A stretch of 64,000 nucleotides of DNA, taken from Dyella japonica A8. Lineage in GTDB: Bacteria > Pseudomonadota > Gammaproteobacteria > Xanthomonadales > Rhodanobacteraceae. The notes under the pieces were generated by a model that saw only the letters and a list, made by a program, of their open reading frames with translations, did not search any database and had not been told where the DNA came from. The stretch spans positions 3,720,001-3,784,000 of the forward strand of contig NZ_CP008884.1 of the NCBI RefSeq assembly GCF_000725385.1, read 5' to 3'. This document shows positions 30,467-40,104 of the stretch, in pieces (position 1 is the first letter of the stretch; each line of letters begins with the position of its first letter). Made by a program: the position numbers and the translations under genes.

Positions 30467-32620
30467 TCAGCGCGCCGGCACGCCCATTTCCTTCAACAAC
30501 GGCGGTGCCGGGTAGACCTTGTCCATCAGCCAGCGCATGTAGCGCATATCGACATGGATGGCGCGCTTGTAACGCGGGTCGAACATCCAGCTGGCGCTGA
30601 CCGCTTCCCAGTTGCTGTCGAAGTTCAGGCCCACCAGCTCGCCCCGGGCATTGAGCACGGGGGAGCCGGAGTTGCCGCCGGTGGTGTCGAGGTTGCTCAG
30701 GAAATCCACGGGCATGGCACCGCTCTTCGCATCGGCGTAGCCCTCGTAATCGCCCTTGGCGATGGCGTCGAGCAAGGGCCTGGGCGCGTCGAACGGCGCC
30801 ACGCCCGTGTTCTTTTCGACGATGCCCGCGGTGGTGGTGAGCGGCTCATACTGCACGCCGTCGCGCGCCTTGAGCGGCGTGACCTTGCCGTAACTCACGC
30901 GCAGCGTGGCGTTGGCGTCGGGATACACCGCGCGCCCCTGCTTTTCGCGATACGCAATGAGCGCGTCCATGTAGGCCGGACGCAGGCGCAGCAGATCACC
31001 CTCGCGCGCTTTGCGCTCGTCCTCCATGCGCAACAACGCGGGCAGCAATTGTGCGGCCAGCGACAGCAGCGCATCGTTTGACTGCCCGAGCGCGGCCGGC
31101 TCGGCCTTCAGCCACGCCAGGCGCTGCGCCTCGTCACCCAGGTGGGTGGCGCCATATACCTGGTCGAGTTTTTGCGCCAGCGACTCGGGCGTGCGGCCAA
31201 AGGCGGTATCGAATGCCTGCAGGCGCTGCGCATCGGGCAGCTTCTGGTAGCGCGTGAGCAAGGCGATGAGCAGGCGCTTTTCAATCAGCGGGTCGTAGCG
31301 ACGCTGCACCTGGCGCAGCGTGCCGGCGATCAGGTCTTCGTCGCGCATCTGATAACCCGCCTCGCGCTGCGCGTCGGGGCGGTCACGCTCGTGGGCCAAT
31401 CGTTGCAGCAGGATGGCCGAGCGCATCAGCTGGGTTTGCGATGACATCAGGGTCAGCAGCAGGTCGCGCTCGCGCGTTGCATTGACGGAGGCGATGAGCT
31501 GGTTGACCTGGTCGATCTGCGGACGCAGCGTGCCGGCCTGCGGCTGCGCGGCCAGCCACGCCATCATGGCGTCCTCGTCACTGCGTCGCACGGCGACGGC
31601 GTCGCTGCGCTTGAGGCCATCCAGCTCGCCCTGGAAACGCTTGATGTTGTTCTTCAACGACTGCAGCTGGGAGGCGTAGCGGATCGCCGCCTGCCGGTCG
31701 TCGCGCCCGGTGTCTTCGATGATGTGCTGCAACTGCTGCATCACCTGCACCGTGGCTGGCAGGCGCCACTGCACCTGATCGGCGAACTCGGCCGCCGTGC
31801 GGTGCCGGTAGGTGATGCCCGGGTAACCGGCCAGCATCACGAAATCCCCTTCGCGCACTCCCTCGCGTGCGAGCTGCAGATGCGCGGGCGGGTGGTAGGG
31901 CACGTTGTCTTTGGCGTAGTCGGCAGGTTTGCCGTCCGGCCCCACGTAGGCACGCAGCAGGGTGAAGTCGCCCGCATGGCGCGGCCACACGAAGTTGTCC
32001 ACCTCGTCCCCGTAGTTGCCGATGGCGCGCGGCGGTGCGTAGACCAGGCGCACATCGCGCAGCTCCAGCTGCTTTACCAGGTAGAAGTCGCGGCCATAGA
32101 ACATGTTGACCACGCTGCAACGCATGCCGGGCTCGCGCTCGCATTCGGCCACCAGCGTCTTACTGATGGCGTCCACGGCATCGAAGTAAGCGCGCCCCGT
32201 TTTGCCCCTGGCCGCCGCCAGCACCTGCTCGGTGATCTTGTCGAAGCCGGTGGTGACGCGCAGGCGGAAATCCGGGTTCGCCGGTAGTTCTTCGCTGCGC
32301 TCGTGCGAGACGAACCCGTTCTGGATCAGGTCGCGCTGCGCGTTGCTGTTGTACTGGATGACGCCGAATGCCACGTGGTGATTGGTCAGCACCAGGCCCT
32401 CGTCGCTCACGAAGGAACCCGTGGCACCGCCCACCTTCACCACCGCATTGAGCGGGGCGCGGGTCAGGTCGGCGAGATCCGCGGGGTTGCCCTGGAAGCC
32501 GGCCGCTCGCAGCTGCTTGCCGATGGCCGGCAGCTGCGAGGGCATCCACATGCCTTCGTCAGCCTGCACGGCCGGAGCCAGCAGCATGGCCATCGCCAGT
32601 CCCATCGTCTTCAAGCGCAT
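30467..32620 (-). CDS. S46 family dipeptidyl-peptidase (DPP7/DPP11 type)
   Basis: S46 enzymes release dipeptides from oligopeptides, usually in the periplasm. The start at ATG 32620 gives 717 residues with a signal peptide (LKTMGLAMAMLLAPAVQA). The mature N-terminus DEGMWMPSQLPAI is characteristic of S46. The catalytic triad is visible: His in LTNHHVAFG (about residue 82), Asp in NYGDEVDNFVWPRH, and Ser in TTGGNSGSPVLN near the C-terminus. A helical insertion domain lies between. Whether it prefers hydrophobic (DPP7) or acidic (DPP11) residues cannot be decided here. No good ribosome binding site is seen, so the start rests on the signal peptide. Confidence 0.93.
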   Translation of the reverse strand: MRLKTMGLAMAMLLAPAVQADEGMWMPSQLPAIGKQLRAAGFQGNPADLADLTRAPLNAVVKVGGATGSFVSDEGLVLTNHHVAFGVIQYNSNAQRDLIQNGFVSHERSEELPANPDFRLRVTTGFDKITEQVLAAARGKTGRAYFDAVDAISKTLVAECEREPGMRCSVVNMFYGRDFYLVKQLELRDVRLVYAPPRAIGNYGDEVDNFVWPRHAGDFTLLRAYVGPDGKPADYAKDNVPYHPPAHLQLAREGVREGDFVMLAGYPGITYRHRTAAEFADQVQWRLPATVQVMQQLQHIIEDTGRDDRQAAIRYASQLQSLKNNIKRFQGELDGLKRSDAVAVRRSDEDAMMAWLAAQPQAGTLRPQIDQVNQLIASVNATRERDLLLTLMSSQTQLMRSAILLQRLAHERDRPDAQREAGYQMRDEDLIAGTLRQVQRRYDPLIEKRLLIALLTRYQKLPDAQRLQAFDTAFGRTPESLAQKLDQVYGATHLGDEAQRLAWLKAEPAALGQSNDALLSLAAQLLPALLRMEDERKAREGDLLRLRPAYMDALIAYREKQGRAVYPDANATLRVSYGKVTPLKARDGVQYEPLTTTAGIVEKNTGVAPFDAPRPLLDAIAKGDYEGYADAKSGAMPVDFLSNLDTTGGNSGSPVLNARGELVGLNFDSNWEAVSASWMFDPRYKRAIHVDMRYMRWLMDKVYPAPPLLKEMGVPAR

Positions 32621-32743
32621 TCGTGACACCCGCAAAATCGCAATAACTTGCGACTGTAGAACGAAACGACCTGGTCCGTAACGCTGCAGTGCACCGGGCG
32701 GCATCGGCGGAAGCGGCGCCCGCGCGACGGGCATCGGCCATGC

Positions 32744-34867
32744 TCATCGGCAGGACTGCCCGGCCGGCGGCGGCAACGCCAGGAACACGGTGCTCCACAG
32801 TTGCGCCGCGTTGGATTCGTCCTCGTGGGCGCCTTCCGCGCCGAACGGTTCGATGCGGTAGTGACCGTTGGCGTACGACCAGGACCACAGTTCCGACGTG
32901 CGCATCGAGCCGGCGGCACAGATGCCCCGCCACAGTTCGGCCTGGGCCGTTTCCAGATGCGTGCGGGTGCTCGCTGGCAAATCGTCGCGCGCCAGCTGTC
33001 GCTTCAGGCCGGCAGCCAGGATGGCTTGTTGCCATGCCCACACCACGGTGCCGTGGTAGGCGTTGTTGCCGAAGCGCGACCACACATCGTGACCGGCATA
33101 AGCCGGATTGGCGACCACCATGCCGACGTCGGTCATCAGGCCCGCCGGGAACGGCCGCATCAGGTTGCCGACATTGCGATCCAGCACAGCCGCGTCCGGC
33201 TTGCCGAACAGCAGGCGGAACCCTTCGTCCGAATGCAGCACGGGAACCGGCTGGCCCTGCGCATCCAGCGAGATGGCGGGAAACTCCAGCGCGGAATCGC
33301 CCAAGGCTTTCAACGCCGGGGCGTCGGCCACGCCGATTTCTTTAGCGTAATCACGCACCTGCTGGGCGGCGCGATCCTTGGGCAGGTGCACGGTGAACAA
33401 GGCGCTGGCGTGCTGTTCCCAATCACCCGCGCTGCGCGCAGCGGTGCGCAATTGCTCACGCTGCGCCGGCGTGGTGTAGTCGTCGAGCAGGCCCGCATCG
33501 AGGAATTGGCCGATCGCGCGCAGTGCGGCGGGCATCCACACCGCGTTGACGTCATAGGGATAACGGCCGCGCCCGATGCCTTCATTGCTGTCGCGCCACT
33601 GCCCCACCTTGGCGTCAGGCTTGAGCGAGACGAGGTTCGAATACACCGGCTGCTTCGCGAAGGCTTCACTGCTATGGGCAACGAACAATAGGTTGCGCAC
33701 CAGTGCGTCGCCCTGCCGTTGATCGCCCCGCTTGCTCGCCAGGAAAGCGCCGGCATTCGCCCGGCCGCGCGGGTCGTCCAGCAGCCACGCTGCGGCGACG
33801 GCGGGCAGCATGTAGTCGTCGTCCACCATCACATAGTCGTAGATGGGATCGACCGAGGGCTTGCCCTGTTCCTTCAGGTGTTGCAGCACGGCGAATTCGC
33901 CGATGCCTTCCTCGTGCGCGACCTGCCCATCGGACGAAAGACGCGCCAGCACCGAGCCGATGCCGGCGTCGACGGCCGCCGGCTGCAGTACCGGCATCAA
34001 CAGGCGCAGCGACATCAGCGTGTCGCGCCCGAAATAGGTATCGAAGCGCCACGAGCCGGCAAGGAATTTCTCGCGGTAGCTGAGGAACTGCAGCGCGTCG
34101 TGGCTGCGCTCGTCAGGCAGTGCTTGGTCGTTGAGCAGGTCGGTGAACGGGGTCAGCGGCGTCTCGCCGGTGCCGGCCTCGATGCGCAGGTGCACGGCCT
34201 CGCCCGCATGATCCGGGTGCAGCACGATGTGCCCGTCCTCGCGCACGAAGCGCCCATCGTTCGTGCTCAGTGCGATGGCGTAGCCCGGCGCGCCATCCAG
34301 CCGCTGCCGTTGCCAGCGCACGGAACGCTCCGTCAGCTCGGGCGCGGCGACGATGCCCGGGGTGGCGGCCACCTGCGCCGCGTAACCCTGGCCAAGCTGG
34401 TAGTCGCGCAGCACGCGAATGCTGCCCAGCACGGCATCCTTGATCACCAGGGTGTCGCCGGTGACCGTGGCCTGGGCAACGATACCGTTCAAGGGGTGGC
34501 CATCCACCGTGCGGGTCTGGCCCGTGACCGGCCCAAGGGTCCAGCGTACGCGCGCCACGGTGGGTTCAAACCAGATGCCAGCGCCGCTGTCCCCGGCCGG
34601 AAAGGCCACCAGGATGCGCGGCTTGTCGCCGGAACTCAGCAGCAGATGGGCGGCGACATCGCCCTGCTGGAAAAATGCATTCTCGATGCTGCCCTCGGTC
34701 ATGCGGAACTGGAGCGGCGCCTTGGCGCCCGGGTCCGTCCCCGGACCTGCCCAGGCCAACGGCAAAACCCCAAGGCCCGCCATCAACACCCATGAAGAAG
34801 CCGCGCAACGCCACCACTGTGCTCGCCCCGCCGTCCCGACCGCCCGGCCCATCGTGTTCAAACGCAT
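32744..34867 (-). CDS. Secreted six-hairpin glycosidase-like protein, substrate unknown
   Basis: From ATG 34867 the product has 707 residues and a signal peptide with an unusually long N-region (hydrophobic core ASSWVLMAGLGVLPLAWA). The first third looks beta-rich (VRVLRDYQLGQGYAAQVAAT and similar). The rest looks like an (alpha/alpha)6 glycosidase, with RFDTYFGRDTLMSLRLLMPV, AHEEGIGEFAVLQH, IGRGRYPYDVNAVWMPAALR and RFGNNAYHGTVVWAWQQA as candidate active-site segments. I recognise the fold type but not the family. Acidic residues in FGRDT and EEGIGE are candidates for catalysis. It is divergent from tdh. Confidence 0.75.
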   Translation of the reverse strand: MRLNTMGRAVGTAGRAQWWRCAASSWVLMAGLGVLPLAWAGPGTDPGAKAPLQFRMTEGSIENAFFQQGDVAAHLLLSSGDKPRILVAFPAGDSGAGIWFEPTVARVRWTLGPVTGQTRTVDGHPLNGIVAQATVTGDTLVIKDAVLGSIRVLRDYQLGQGYAAQVAATPGIVAAPELTERSVRWQRQRLDGAPGYAIALSTNDGRFVREDGHIVLHPDHAGEAVHLRIEAGTGETPLTPFTDLLNDQALPDERSHDALQFLSYREKFLAGSWRFDTYFGRDTLMSLRLLMPVLQPAAVDAGIGSVLARLSSDGQVAHEEGIGEFAVLQHLKEQGKPSVDPIYDYVMVDDDYMLPAVAAAWLLDDPRGRANAGAFLASKRGDQRQGDALVRNLLFVAHSSEAFAKQPVYSNLVSLKPDAKVGQWRDSNEGIGRGRYPYDVNAVWMPAALRAIGQFLDAGLLDDYTTPAQREQLRTAARSAGDWEQHASALFTVHLPKDRAAQQVRDYAKEIGVADAPALKALGDSALEFPAISLDAQGQPVPVLHSDEGFRLLFGKPDAAVLDRNVGNLMRPFPAGLMTDVGMVVANPAYAGHDVWSRFGNNAYHGTVVWAWQQAILAAGLKRQLARDDLPASTRTHLETAQAELWRGICAAGSMRTSELWSWSYANGHYRIEPFGAEGAHEDESNAAQLWSTVFLALPPPAGQSCR

Positions 34868-35007
34868 TCGCCCGCTCCGTTCAGTGCCGCACAAAATTAC
34901 GACAGTAAAAGCAAGGGCCCGGATCGGCAACGCTGCACTGCACGAAGCCGCCGCCCCACCCGCCTTCTATAATGTCGCTTTTCCCCGCCCTGCCCCACGG
35001 AAATCCC

Positions 35008-36042
35008 ATGCCTCAGATGATGAAAGCCCTGGTCAAGCGCAATCCCGAACAGGGCATCTGGATGGAAGAAGTACCTGTTCCCGAGGTCGGCCCCAACGAG
35101 GTGCTGATCAAGATGGAAAAAACCGCGATCTGCGGTACCGATCTGCACATCTATAAGTGGGACGACTGGTCCCAGCGCACCATCAAGCCCGGCCTGACCA
35201 TCGGCCACGAATTCGTCGGCCGCATCATGGAGATCGGCCCCGGCGTGACCGGCTACAAGGTCGGTGACCGCGTCTCGGCCGAAGGCCACATCGTGTGCGG
35301 CCATTGCCGCAACTGCCGTGCCGGCCGCCAGCACCTGTGCCCGAACACCATCGGCATCGGCGTGAACCGCAACGGCGCATTCGCTGAATACATGACCATG
35401 CCGGCCTCGAACCTGTGGCCGATCCCGGACCAGATCCCCTCCGAGCTGGCCGCCTTCTTCGACCCCTACGGCAACGCCGCGCACTGCGCGCTGGAGTTCG
35501 ACCTGATCGGTGAAGACGTGCTGATCACCGGCGCCGGCCCCATCGGCATCATCGCAGCCGGCATCGCCAAGCACGTGGGCGCCCGCAACGTGGTGGTCAC
35601 CGACATCAACGACTACCGCCTGAAGCTGGCGGCGGACATGGGCGCCACCCGCGTGGTGAACGTGGCCAACCAGTCGCTGAAGGACGTGATGAAGGACCTT
35701 CACATGGAAGGCTTCGACGTGGGCCTGGAGATGAGCGGCAACCCGCGCGCCTTCAACGATATGCTCGACTGCATGTACCACGGCGGCAAGATCGCCCTAC
35801 TCGGCATCCTGCCCAAGGGCGCGGGCATCGACTGGGACAAGGTGATCTTCAAGGGCCTCACCCTGCAGGGCATCTACGGCCGTCGCATGTACGAGACCTG
35901 GTACAAGATGACCCAGATGGTGCTCACGGGCTTCCCGCTGCAGAAGGTGCTGACCCACCAGATCCACATTGACGACTTCCAGAAGGGTTTCGACCTGATG
36001 GATGCCGGCAAGTGCGGCAAGGTGGTCTGCTCCTGGACCTGA
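35008..36042 (+). CDS. tdh: L-threonine 3-dehydrogenase Tdh
   Basis: Tdh oxidises L-threonine to 2-amino-3-ketobutyrate with NAD+. From ATG 35008 it has 344 residues. Catalytic zinc residues appear in [15 protein letters not shown] and TIGHEFVG. The structural zinc cysteines are in [15 protein letters not shown]. The nucleotide fold is [20 protein letters not shown]. The C-terminal [14 protein letters not shown] block is typical of Tdh. Its partner kbl lies 4.1 kb downstream on the same strand, beyond a large DUF748 gene, rather than directly adjacent as in E. coli. Confidence 0.97.
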   Translation: MPQMMKALVKRNPEQGIWMEEVPVPEVGPNEVLIKMEKTAICGTDLHIYKWDDWSQRTIKPGLTIGHEFVGRIMEIGPGVTGYKVGDRVSAEGHIVCGHCRNCRAGRQHLCPNTIGIGVNRNGAFAEYMTMPASNLWPIPDQIPSELAAFFDPYGNAAHCALEFDLIGEDVLITGAGPIGIIAAGIAKHVGARNVVVTDINDYRLKLAADMGATRVVNVANQSLKDVMKDLHMEGFDVGLEMSGNPRAFNDMLDCMYHGGKIALLGILPKGAGIDWDKVIFKGLTLQGIYGRRMYETWYKMTQMVLTGFPLQKVLTHQIHIDDFQKGFDLMDAGKCGKVVCSWT

Positions 36043-36093
36043 GCGGATCCTGTCACACCTGGGATGTCTGCTTAGGAAATCCATCCTGAAATC

Positions 36094-36130
36094 TCGGCCG
36101 CCCTAGTACACTCCGGCTCAGGGCGGCCGA
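36094..36130. other. Perfect inverted repeat after tdh
   Basis: TCGGCCGCCCT (36094-36104) and AGGGCGGCCGA (36120-36130) form an 11-bp stem with a 15-nt loop, between tdh and the DUF748 gene. There is no T run. It may be a weak terminator or an operator. Confidence 0.65.
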
Positions 36131-36205
36131 CAGAATCGCTGGGATTGTGAAGGTGTGTGGCCCGATGGCCATGCACGGTCGGCGCGATGTCATGGGAGCA
36201 TCGTG

Positions 36206-39200
36206 ATGGCAGGCCTTTTCAGCAATCCACGTCTGGCCGCGGGACGCGACCGCGCCCTCACCATTTACAAGTCACACCGCACGCGCAAGATCGCCTTGAT
36301 CTTTGCCATCGTGGTGGCCGTGTTCGGCCTGCTGGGCTTCTTCGCCGCGCCGGGCATCATCCGTAGCCAGATCGAGAAGCACGCCAGCGCCGCGCTGCAA
36401 CGCCCCGTCACCCTGGGCGCCGTGCACCTCAATCCGTACACGCTGCGGCTGCAGCTGGACCAGTTGCACATCGCCGACCATGACGGCAAATCACCTTTCG
36501 TAGACATCGACCAGACGGTGATCAACGCTTCGTGGGGTTCGGTGTTTCGCCTGAAGCCCGTGCTCGATGAACTGACCGTGCAACACCCGCGCATCCGCAT
36601 CGTGCGCACGGGTGACCAGCGCTTCAACTTCAGCGACATCATCGACCGCATCAACGCGACGCCCTCGGATCCGAATGCGCCGCCCACGCGCTTCTCGCTT
36701 TCCAACATCAGCGTGCACAACGGCGACATCCAGTTCGATGACGAAGCGCTGAGATCCCAGCACCGGGTGGAAAACCTGGAGCTGGGCATCCCCTTCATCG
36801 CCAACCTGCCCAGCGACACCGACGTGTTCGTGCAGCCGTTGCTGTCGATGAAGGTGGACGGCAGCCCGCTGCGCATCGACGGCCACACCAAGCCGTTCGC
36901 GGACAGTCGTGAATCGACCGTCGACTTCAGGCTCGACCGGCTCGATCTTGCGCGCTACATGAGCTACGTGCCCACGAAGCTGCCGGTGGCCATACCCAAG
37001 GGCTTCGTCAGTGGCGACCTCACCCTGCACTTCGTCCAGGCCAAGCCGACGCCGCAGCTGCAACTCACCGGCAAGGTGGAGCTGGACGACTTTGCCCTCA
37101 ACAGCAGCGATGGCCAGGCCATCCTGAGCCTTGGCAAGGGCAATGCCGATCTCGCCGACGTGCAGCCGCTGCAATCACGTTATGCGCTGGGCGCACTGAC
37201 GCTCGACCAGGCGCAGCTCTATGTCACCTCGACGGCGGATGGCCACAGCAATTTCGACACGCTGACGGCGCCTCCGGCCCAGCCCCCCGCCGCCGACACC
37301 AAGGCCCAGCCGACCGACCTGCGCATCGCCTCGATCACGCTGGCCAACAGCGCCATCCACTACGGCAATGCCACCGGCAAGATCGACCTGGACAAGCTGC
37401 ATGGCGGCATCCAGGGACTGAGCATGCTGCCTGCCCCGCCAGCCAAGCTGGATGTGGCAGCGCAGTTCTTCGGCGGCGAGCTGTCGATGAAGGGCACGGT
37501 GGACCTCGCCAAGGACAAGCTCGTTGCCGCGCTGGGCACCAAGCAGGTCGACATGGCGCCGCTGCAGGCGGCTACCTACCAGGGGCTGGCGGCCCGCCTG
37601 ACCAGCGGCAAGCTGGATGCCACAGGCCAGCTCCAGGTGGATTGGGGCAAGCCGTTCAATGTGCACCTGTCCGATGCGCACACCACCGTTACCGATTTTG
37701 CGATGGAGCCGCAGTTCAAGGGTCACGGTTCGCCGGTGGCGTGGAAGACGCTGGAGTCGGAGATCAAGCAGATCGACCTGGCCACGCAGCAGGCACAGCT
37801 CGGCACCGTCAAAGCCACCGGCCTGGCGCTGGACGTGCAGCGCAACAGCAATAAGTACATCAGCCTGGTGGACCTGTTCGCCGCCAAGAACGCGCCCAAG
37901 AAAAAGGCGGCGGACAACAGCCCGCCGTGGCACTGGAGCATCGAGCACCTGGCGTTCGACAACGCCGCCGTCGTGTTCACCGACCTGGCGGCCGGCGACA
38001 AGCCGGTGAAGATCAAGATCGATTCGCTCAGTGGCGGCATGGACAACCTGAGCGACAAGCTCAACGAGCCGCGCGAGATGAAGCTCTCGGGCAGCATCGA
38101 CAAGGGTCTTTTCACCGCCAACGGCAAGGTGCAGCCGCTGCCGACGCTGGCCGACATCCAGCTCGACACCAAGCGCCTGGACGTCTCGACCTTCCAGCCG
38201 TACATCAGCGTGCCGCTGAACGTGACCATTTCCAGCGCGCGCGTGAGCAGCAGCGGCAAGCTGCATTACGACGGGCGCAGTGCCGAGCCCAAGATGACCT
38301 ACAAGGGCAATGCCGCGCTGGAGCAGGTGCGCATCCAGGACAAGCTCACGGGTGACGACTTCCTGCGTTGGCGCACGCTGAGCGGATCCAGCCTGGATGT
38401 CGCCTACGGGTACGGCGCGCCGCGCATGCACGTCGGCAGCCTGGTGCTCAGCGCGTTCTATGCGCGCATGATCGTCAACTCGAACGGCACGCTGAACCTC
38501 TCCGAGGTGGTGGCCAATCCCGAGGCGGCCCCCGTGTCGGTGACGCGTGCCGAGAACGAGCAGCCGGTAGGAGCGGCAAAGCCGGCGCAAGCCGCCTCCG
38601 CTCCCACCCCGCCACCGGCGGCACCTTCGCCGGCCAAGGCGCAAGTCGCCGCGGCCCCTGCGCCCGCCAGTTCCGCGCCGGAGACGCCGCCCGCCGATAT
38701 CCGCATCGGTGGCATCACCCTGGTCAACGGCCAGCTCAACTACACCGACAATTTCATCAAGCCCAACTACACCGCCAACATGACCAAGGTCACCGGCAAG
38801 ATCGGGGCCTTTGGCACCAAGCCCGGTGACCCGCCGGCCGATCTCGCGGTGCAGGCGGCACTGAACGACGACTCGCCGATCGATATCGACGGCACCATCA
38901 ATCCGCTCCAGCCCGTGGCCTTCCTCGACATCAAGGGCAAGGCGAACGAGGTGGAGCTGACCGGCATGAGCGCGTACTCCACCAAGTACACGGGCTACCC
39001 CATCACTGCGGGCAAGCTGACGGTGGACGTCCATTACATGCTGGACCAGCGCAAGCTCAATGCCGACAACCACATCTTCATCACGCAGCTGACCTTCGGC
39101 GAACGCGACGAAAGCCCGGGCGTCAAGCACTTGCCGGTGAAGCTGGCCGTAGCCCTGCTCAAGGACACGCAGGGCAATATCGACGTGAACGTGCCGGTGT

Positions 39201-39922
39201 CGGGTTCGCTGGACGATCCGCAGTTCAGCATGGGCAGCCTGATCTGGCACGCGCTCGGCAATCTCATCGCCAAGGCCGCCACGGCGCCCTTCCGCCTGCT
39301 GGGCGCGGCCTTCGGTGGCGGCAACCATGAGGATCTGGGCTACGTGGAGTTCGATCCGGGCTCGGCCGTGCTCGACAAGAGTGCGCAGGAGCGACTGGGC
39401 AAGATCGTCGCCATGCTCAACCAGAAGACCTCGCTGAACCTCGACATCATCGGTCGCGTCGATCCGTCGAAGGATCAGGATGGACTGCGCAAGGTCACCG
39501 TGGAGAACATGGTGCGCAAGCAGAAGGTACTGGACCAGGGTGGCAAGAACGCCGACACGTCCGATGCCGCGCTGGCGGCGGTCAACATCACGCCCGACGA
39601 GTACGAGAAGTACCTAAAGCGCGCGTACAAGGACGATGACTTCAAGGGCAAGCCGAAGAATTTCATCGGCCTCAAGAAGTCGCTCGAACCGGACGATATG
39701 CGCAGCCTGATGGAAACCAACGTGTACCGTCGACGAGGCCGCCATGCGCGACCTGGCACAGCGACGCGCTGCCGCCGTGCAGGCCTGGCTGAAGGGCAAG
39801 CTGGACGACAAGCGTGTCTCCATCAAGGATCCGAAGCTGGATACCAAGGACATCGACGACAAGGGCAAGACGACGCGGGTGGAGTTTGGGTTGCATCAGG
39901 GGTGATGCCGAGGCGAGGCTGA
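36206..39922 (+). CDS. Large AsmA-like DUF748 envelope protein with a C-terminal frameshift
   Basis: ATG 36206 has GGGAGC upstream. The protein has one N-terminal membrane helix (about residues 30-51) and then a long repetitive beta-rich part, as in AsmA/TAM-like DUF748 proteins that span the periplasm. An Ala/Pro-rich linker lies near residues 790-830. The region GYVEFDPGSAVLDKSAQERL resembles an OmpA-like segment. At 39722-39728 the frame breaks. Residues up to METNV are normal, but the next codons read YRRRGRHARPG. One base over (39726-39905) the frame reads TVDEAAMRDLAQRRAAAVQ and ends VEFGLHQG. An extra T at about 39725 explains this. The restored protein would have 1232 residues. It sits between tdh and kbl. 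Confidence 0.85.
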   Translation: MAGLFSNPRLAAGRDRALTIYKSHRTRKIALIFAIVVAVFGLLGFFAAPGIIRSQIEKHASAALQRPVTLGAVHLNPYTLRLQLDQLHIADHDGKSPFVDIDQTVINASWGSVFRLKPVLDELTVQHPRIRIVRTGDQRFNFSDIIDRINATPSDPNAPPTRFSLSNISVHNGDIQFDDEALRSQHRVENLELGIPFIANLPSDTDVFVQPLLSMKVDGSPLRIDGHTKPFADSRESTVDFRLDRLDLARYMSYVPTKLPVAIPKGFVSGDLTLHFVQAKPTPQLQLTGKVELDDFALNSSDGQAILSLGKGNADLADVQPLQSRYALGALTLDQAQLYVTSTADGHSNFDTLTAPPAQPPAADTKAQPTDLRIASITLANSAIHYGNATGKIDLDKLHGGIQGLSMLPAPPAKLDVAAQFFGGELSMKGTVDLAKDKLVAALGTKQVDMAPLQAATYQGLAARLTSGKLDATGQLQVDWGKPFNVHLSDAHTTVTDFAMEPQFKGHGSPVAWKTLESEIKQIDLATQQAQLGTVKATGLALDVQRNSNKYISLVDLFAAKNAPKKKAADNSPPWHWSIEHLAFDNAAVVFTDLAAGDKPVKIKIDSLSGGMDNLSDKLNEPREMKLSGSIDKGLFTANGKVQPLPTLADIQLDTKRLDVSTFQPYISVPLNVTISSARVSSSGKLHYDGRSAEPKMTYKGNAALEQVRIQDKLTGDDFLRWRTLSGSSLDVAYGYGAPRMHVGSLVLSAFYARMIVNSNGTLNLSEVVANPEAAPVSVTRAENEQPVGAAKPAQAASAPTPPPAAPSPAKAQVAAAPAPASSAPETPPADIRIGGITLVNGQLNYTDNFIKPNYTANMTKVTGKIGAFGTKPGDPPADLAVQAALNDDSPIDIDGTINPLQPVAFLDIKGKANEVELTGMSAYSTKYTGYPITAGKLTVDVHYMLDQRKLNADNHIFITQLTFGERDESPGVKHLPVKLAVALLKDTQGNIDVNVPVSGSLDDPQFSMGSLIWHALGNLIAKAATAPFRLLGAAFGGGNHEDLGYVEFDPGSAVLDKSAQERLGKIVAMLNQKTSLNLDIIGRVDPSKDQDGLRKVTVENMVRKQKVLDQGGKNADTSDAALAAVNITPDEYEKYLKRAYKDDDFKGKPKNFIGLKKSLEPDDMRSLMETNVYRRRGRHARPGTATRCRRAGLAEGQAGRQACLHQGSEAGYQGHRRQGQDDAGGVWVASGVMPRRG

Positions 39923-39974
39923 GGTGAAACCAAAGCAAAGCCGAAACATCAACCCGGCGAAACACCACCAAAGC

Positions 39975-40004
39975 CGTCATTCCGGCCTGCGCCGGAATGA
40001 CGGC
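39975..40004. repeat. CCGTCATTCCGGC palindrome
   Basis: CCGTCATTCCGGC and its inverse with loop CTGC form a 13-bp stem about 100 nt before kbl. It is a shorter relative of the ATTCCCGC palindromes. Confidence 0.8.
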
Positions 40005-40104
40005 CGTGGGGCTTGGCCTAAGCCTGGGGGAATGGGGCCGCCCATTCCTTCCCACCCAGCCCCCAAGGGGTCAAAATAGCCTTTTGACCCCACGGGACAC
40101 CCCC

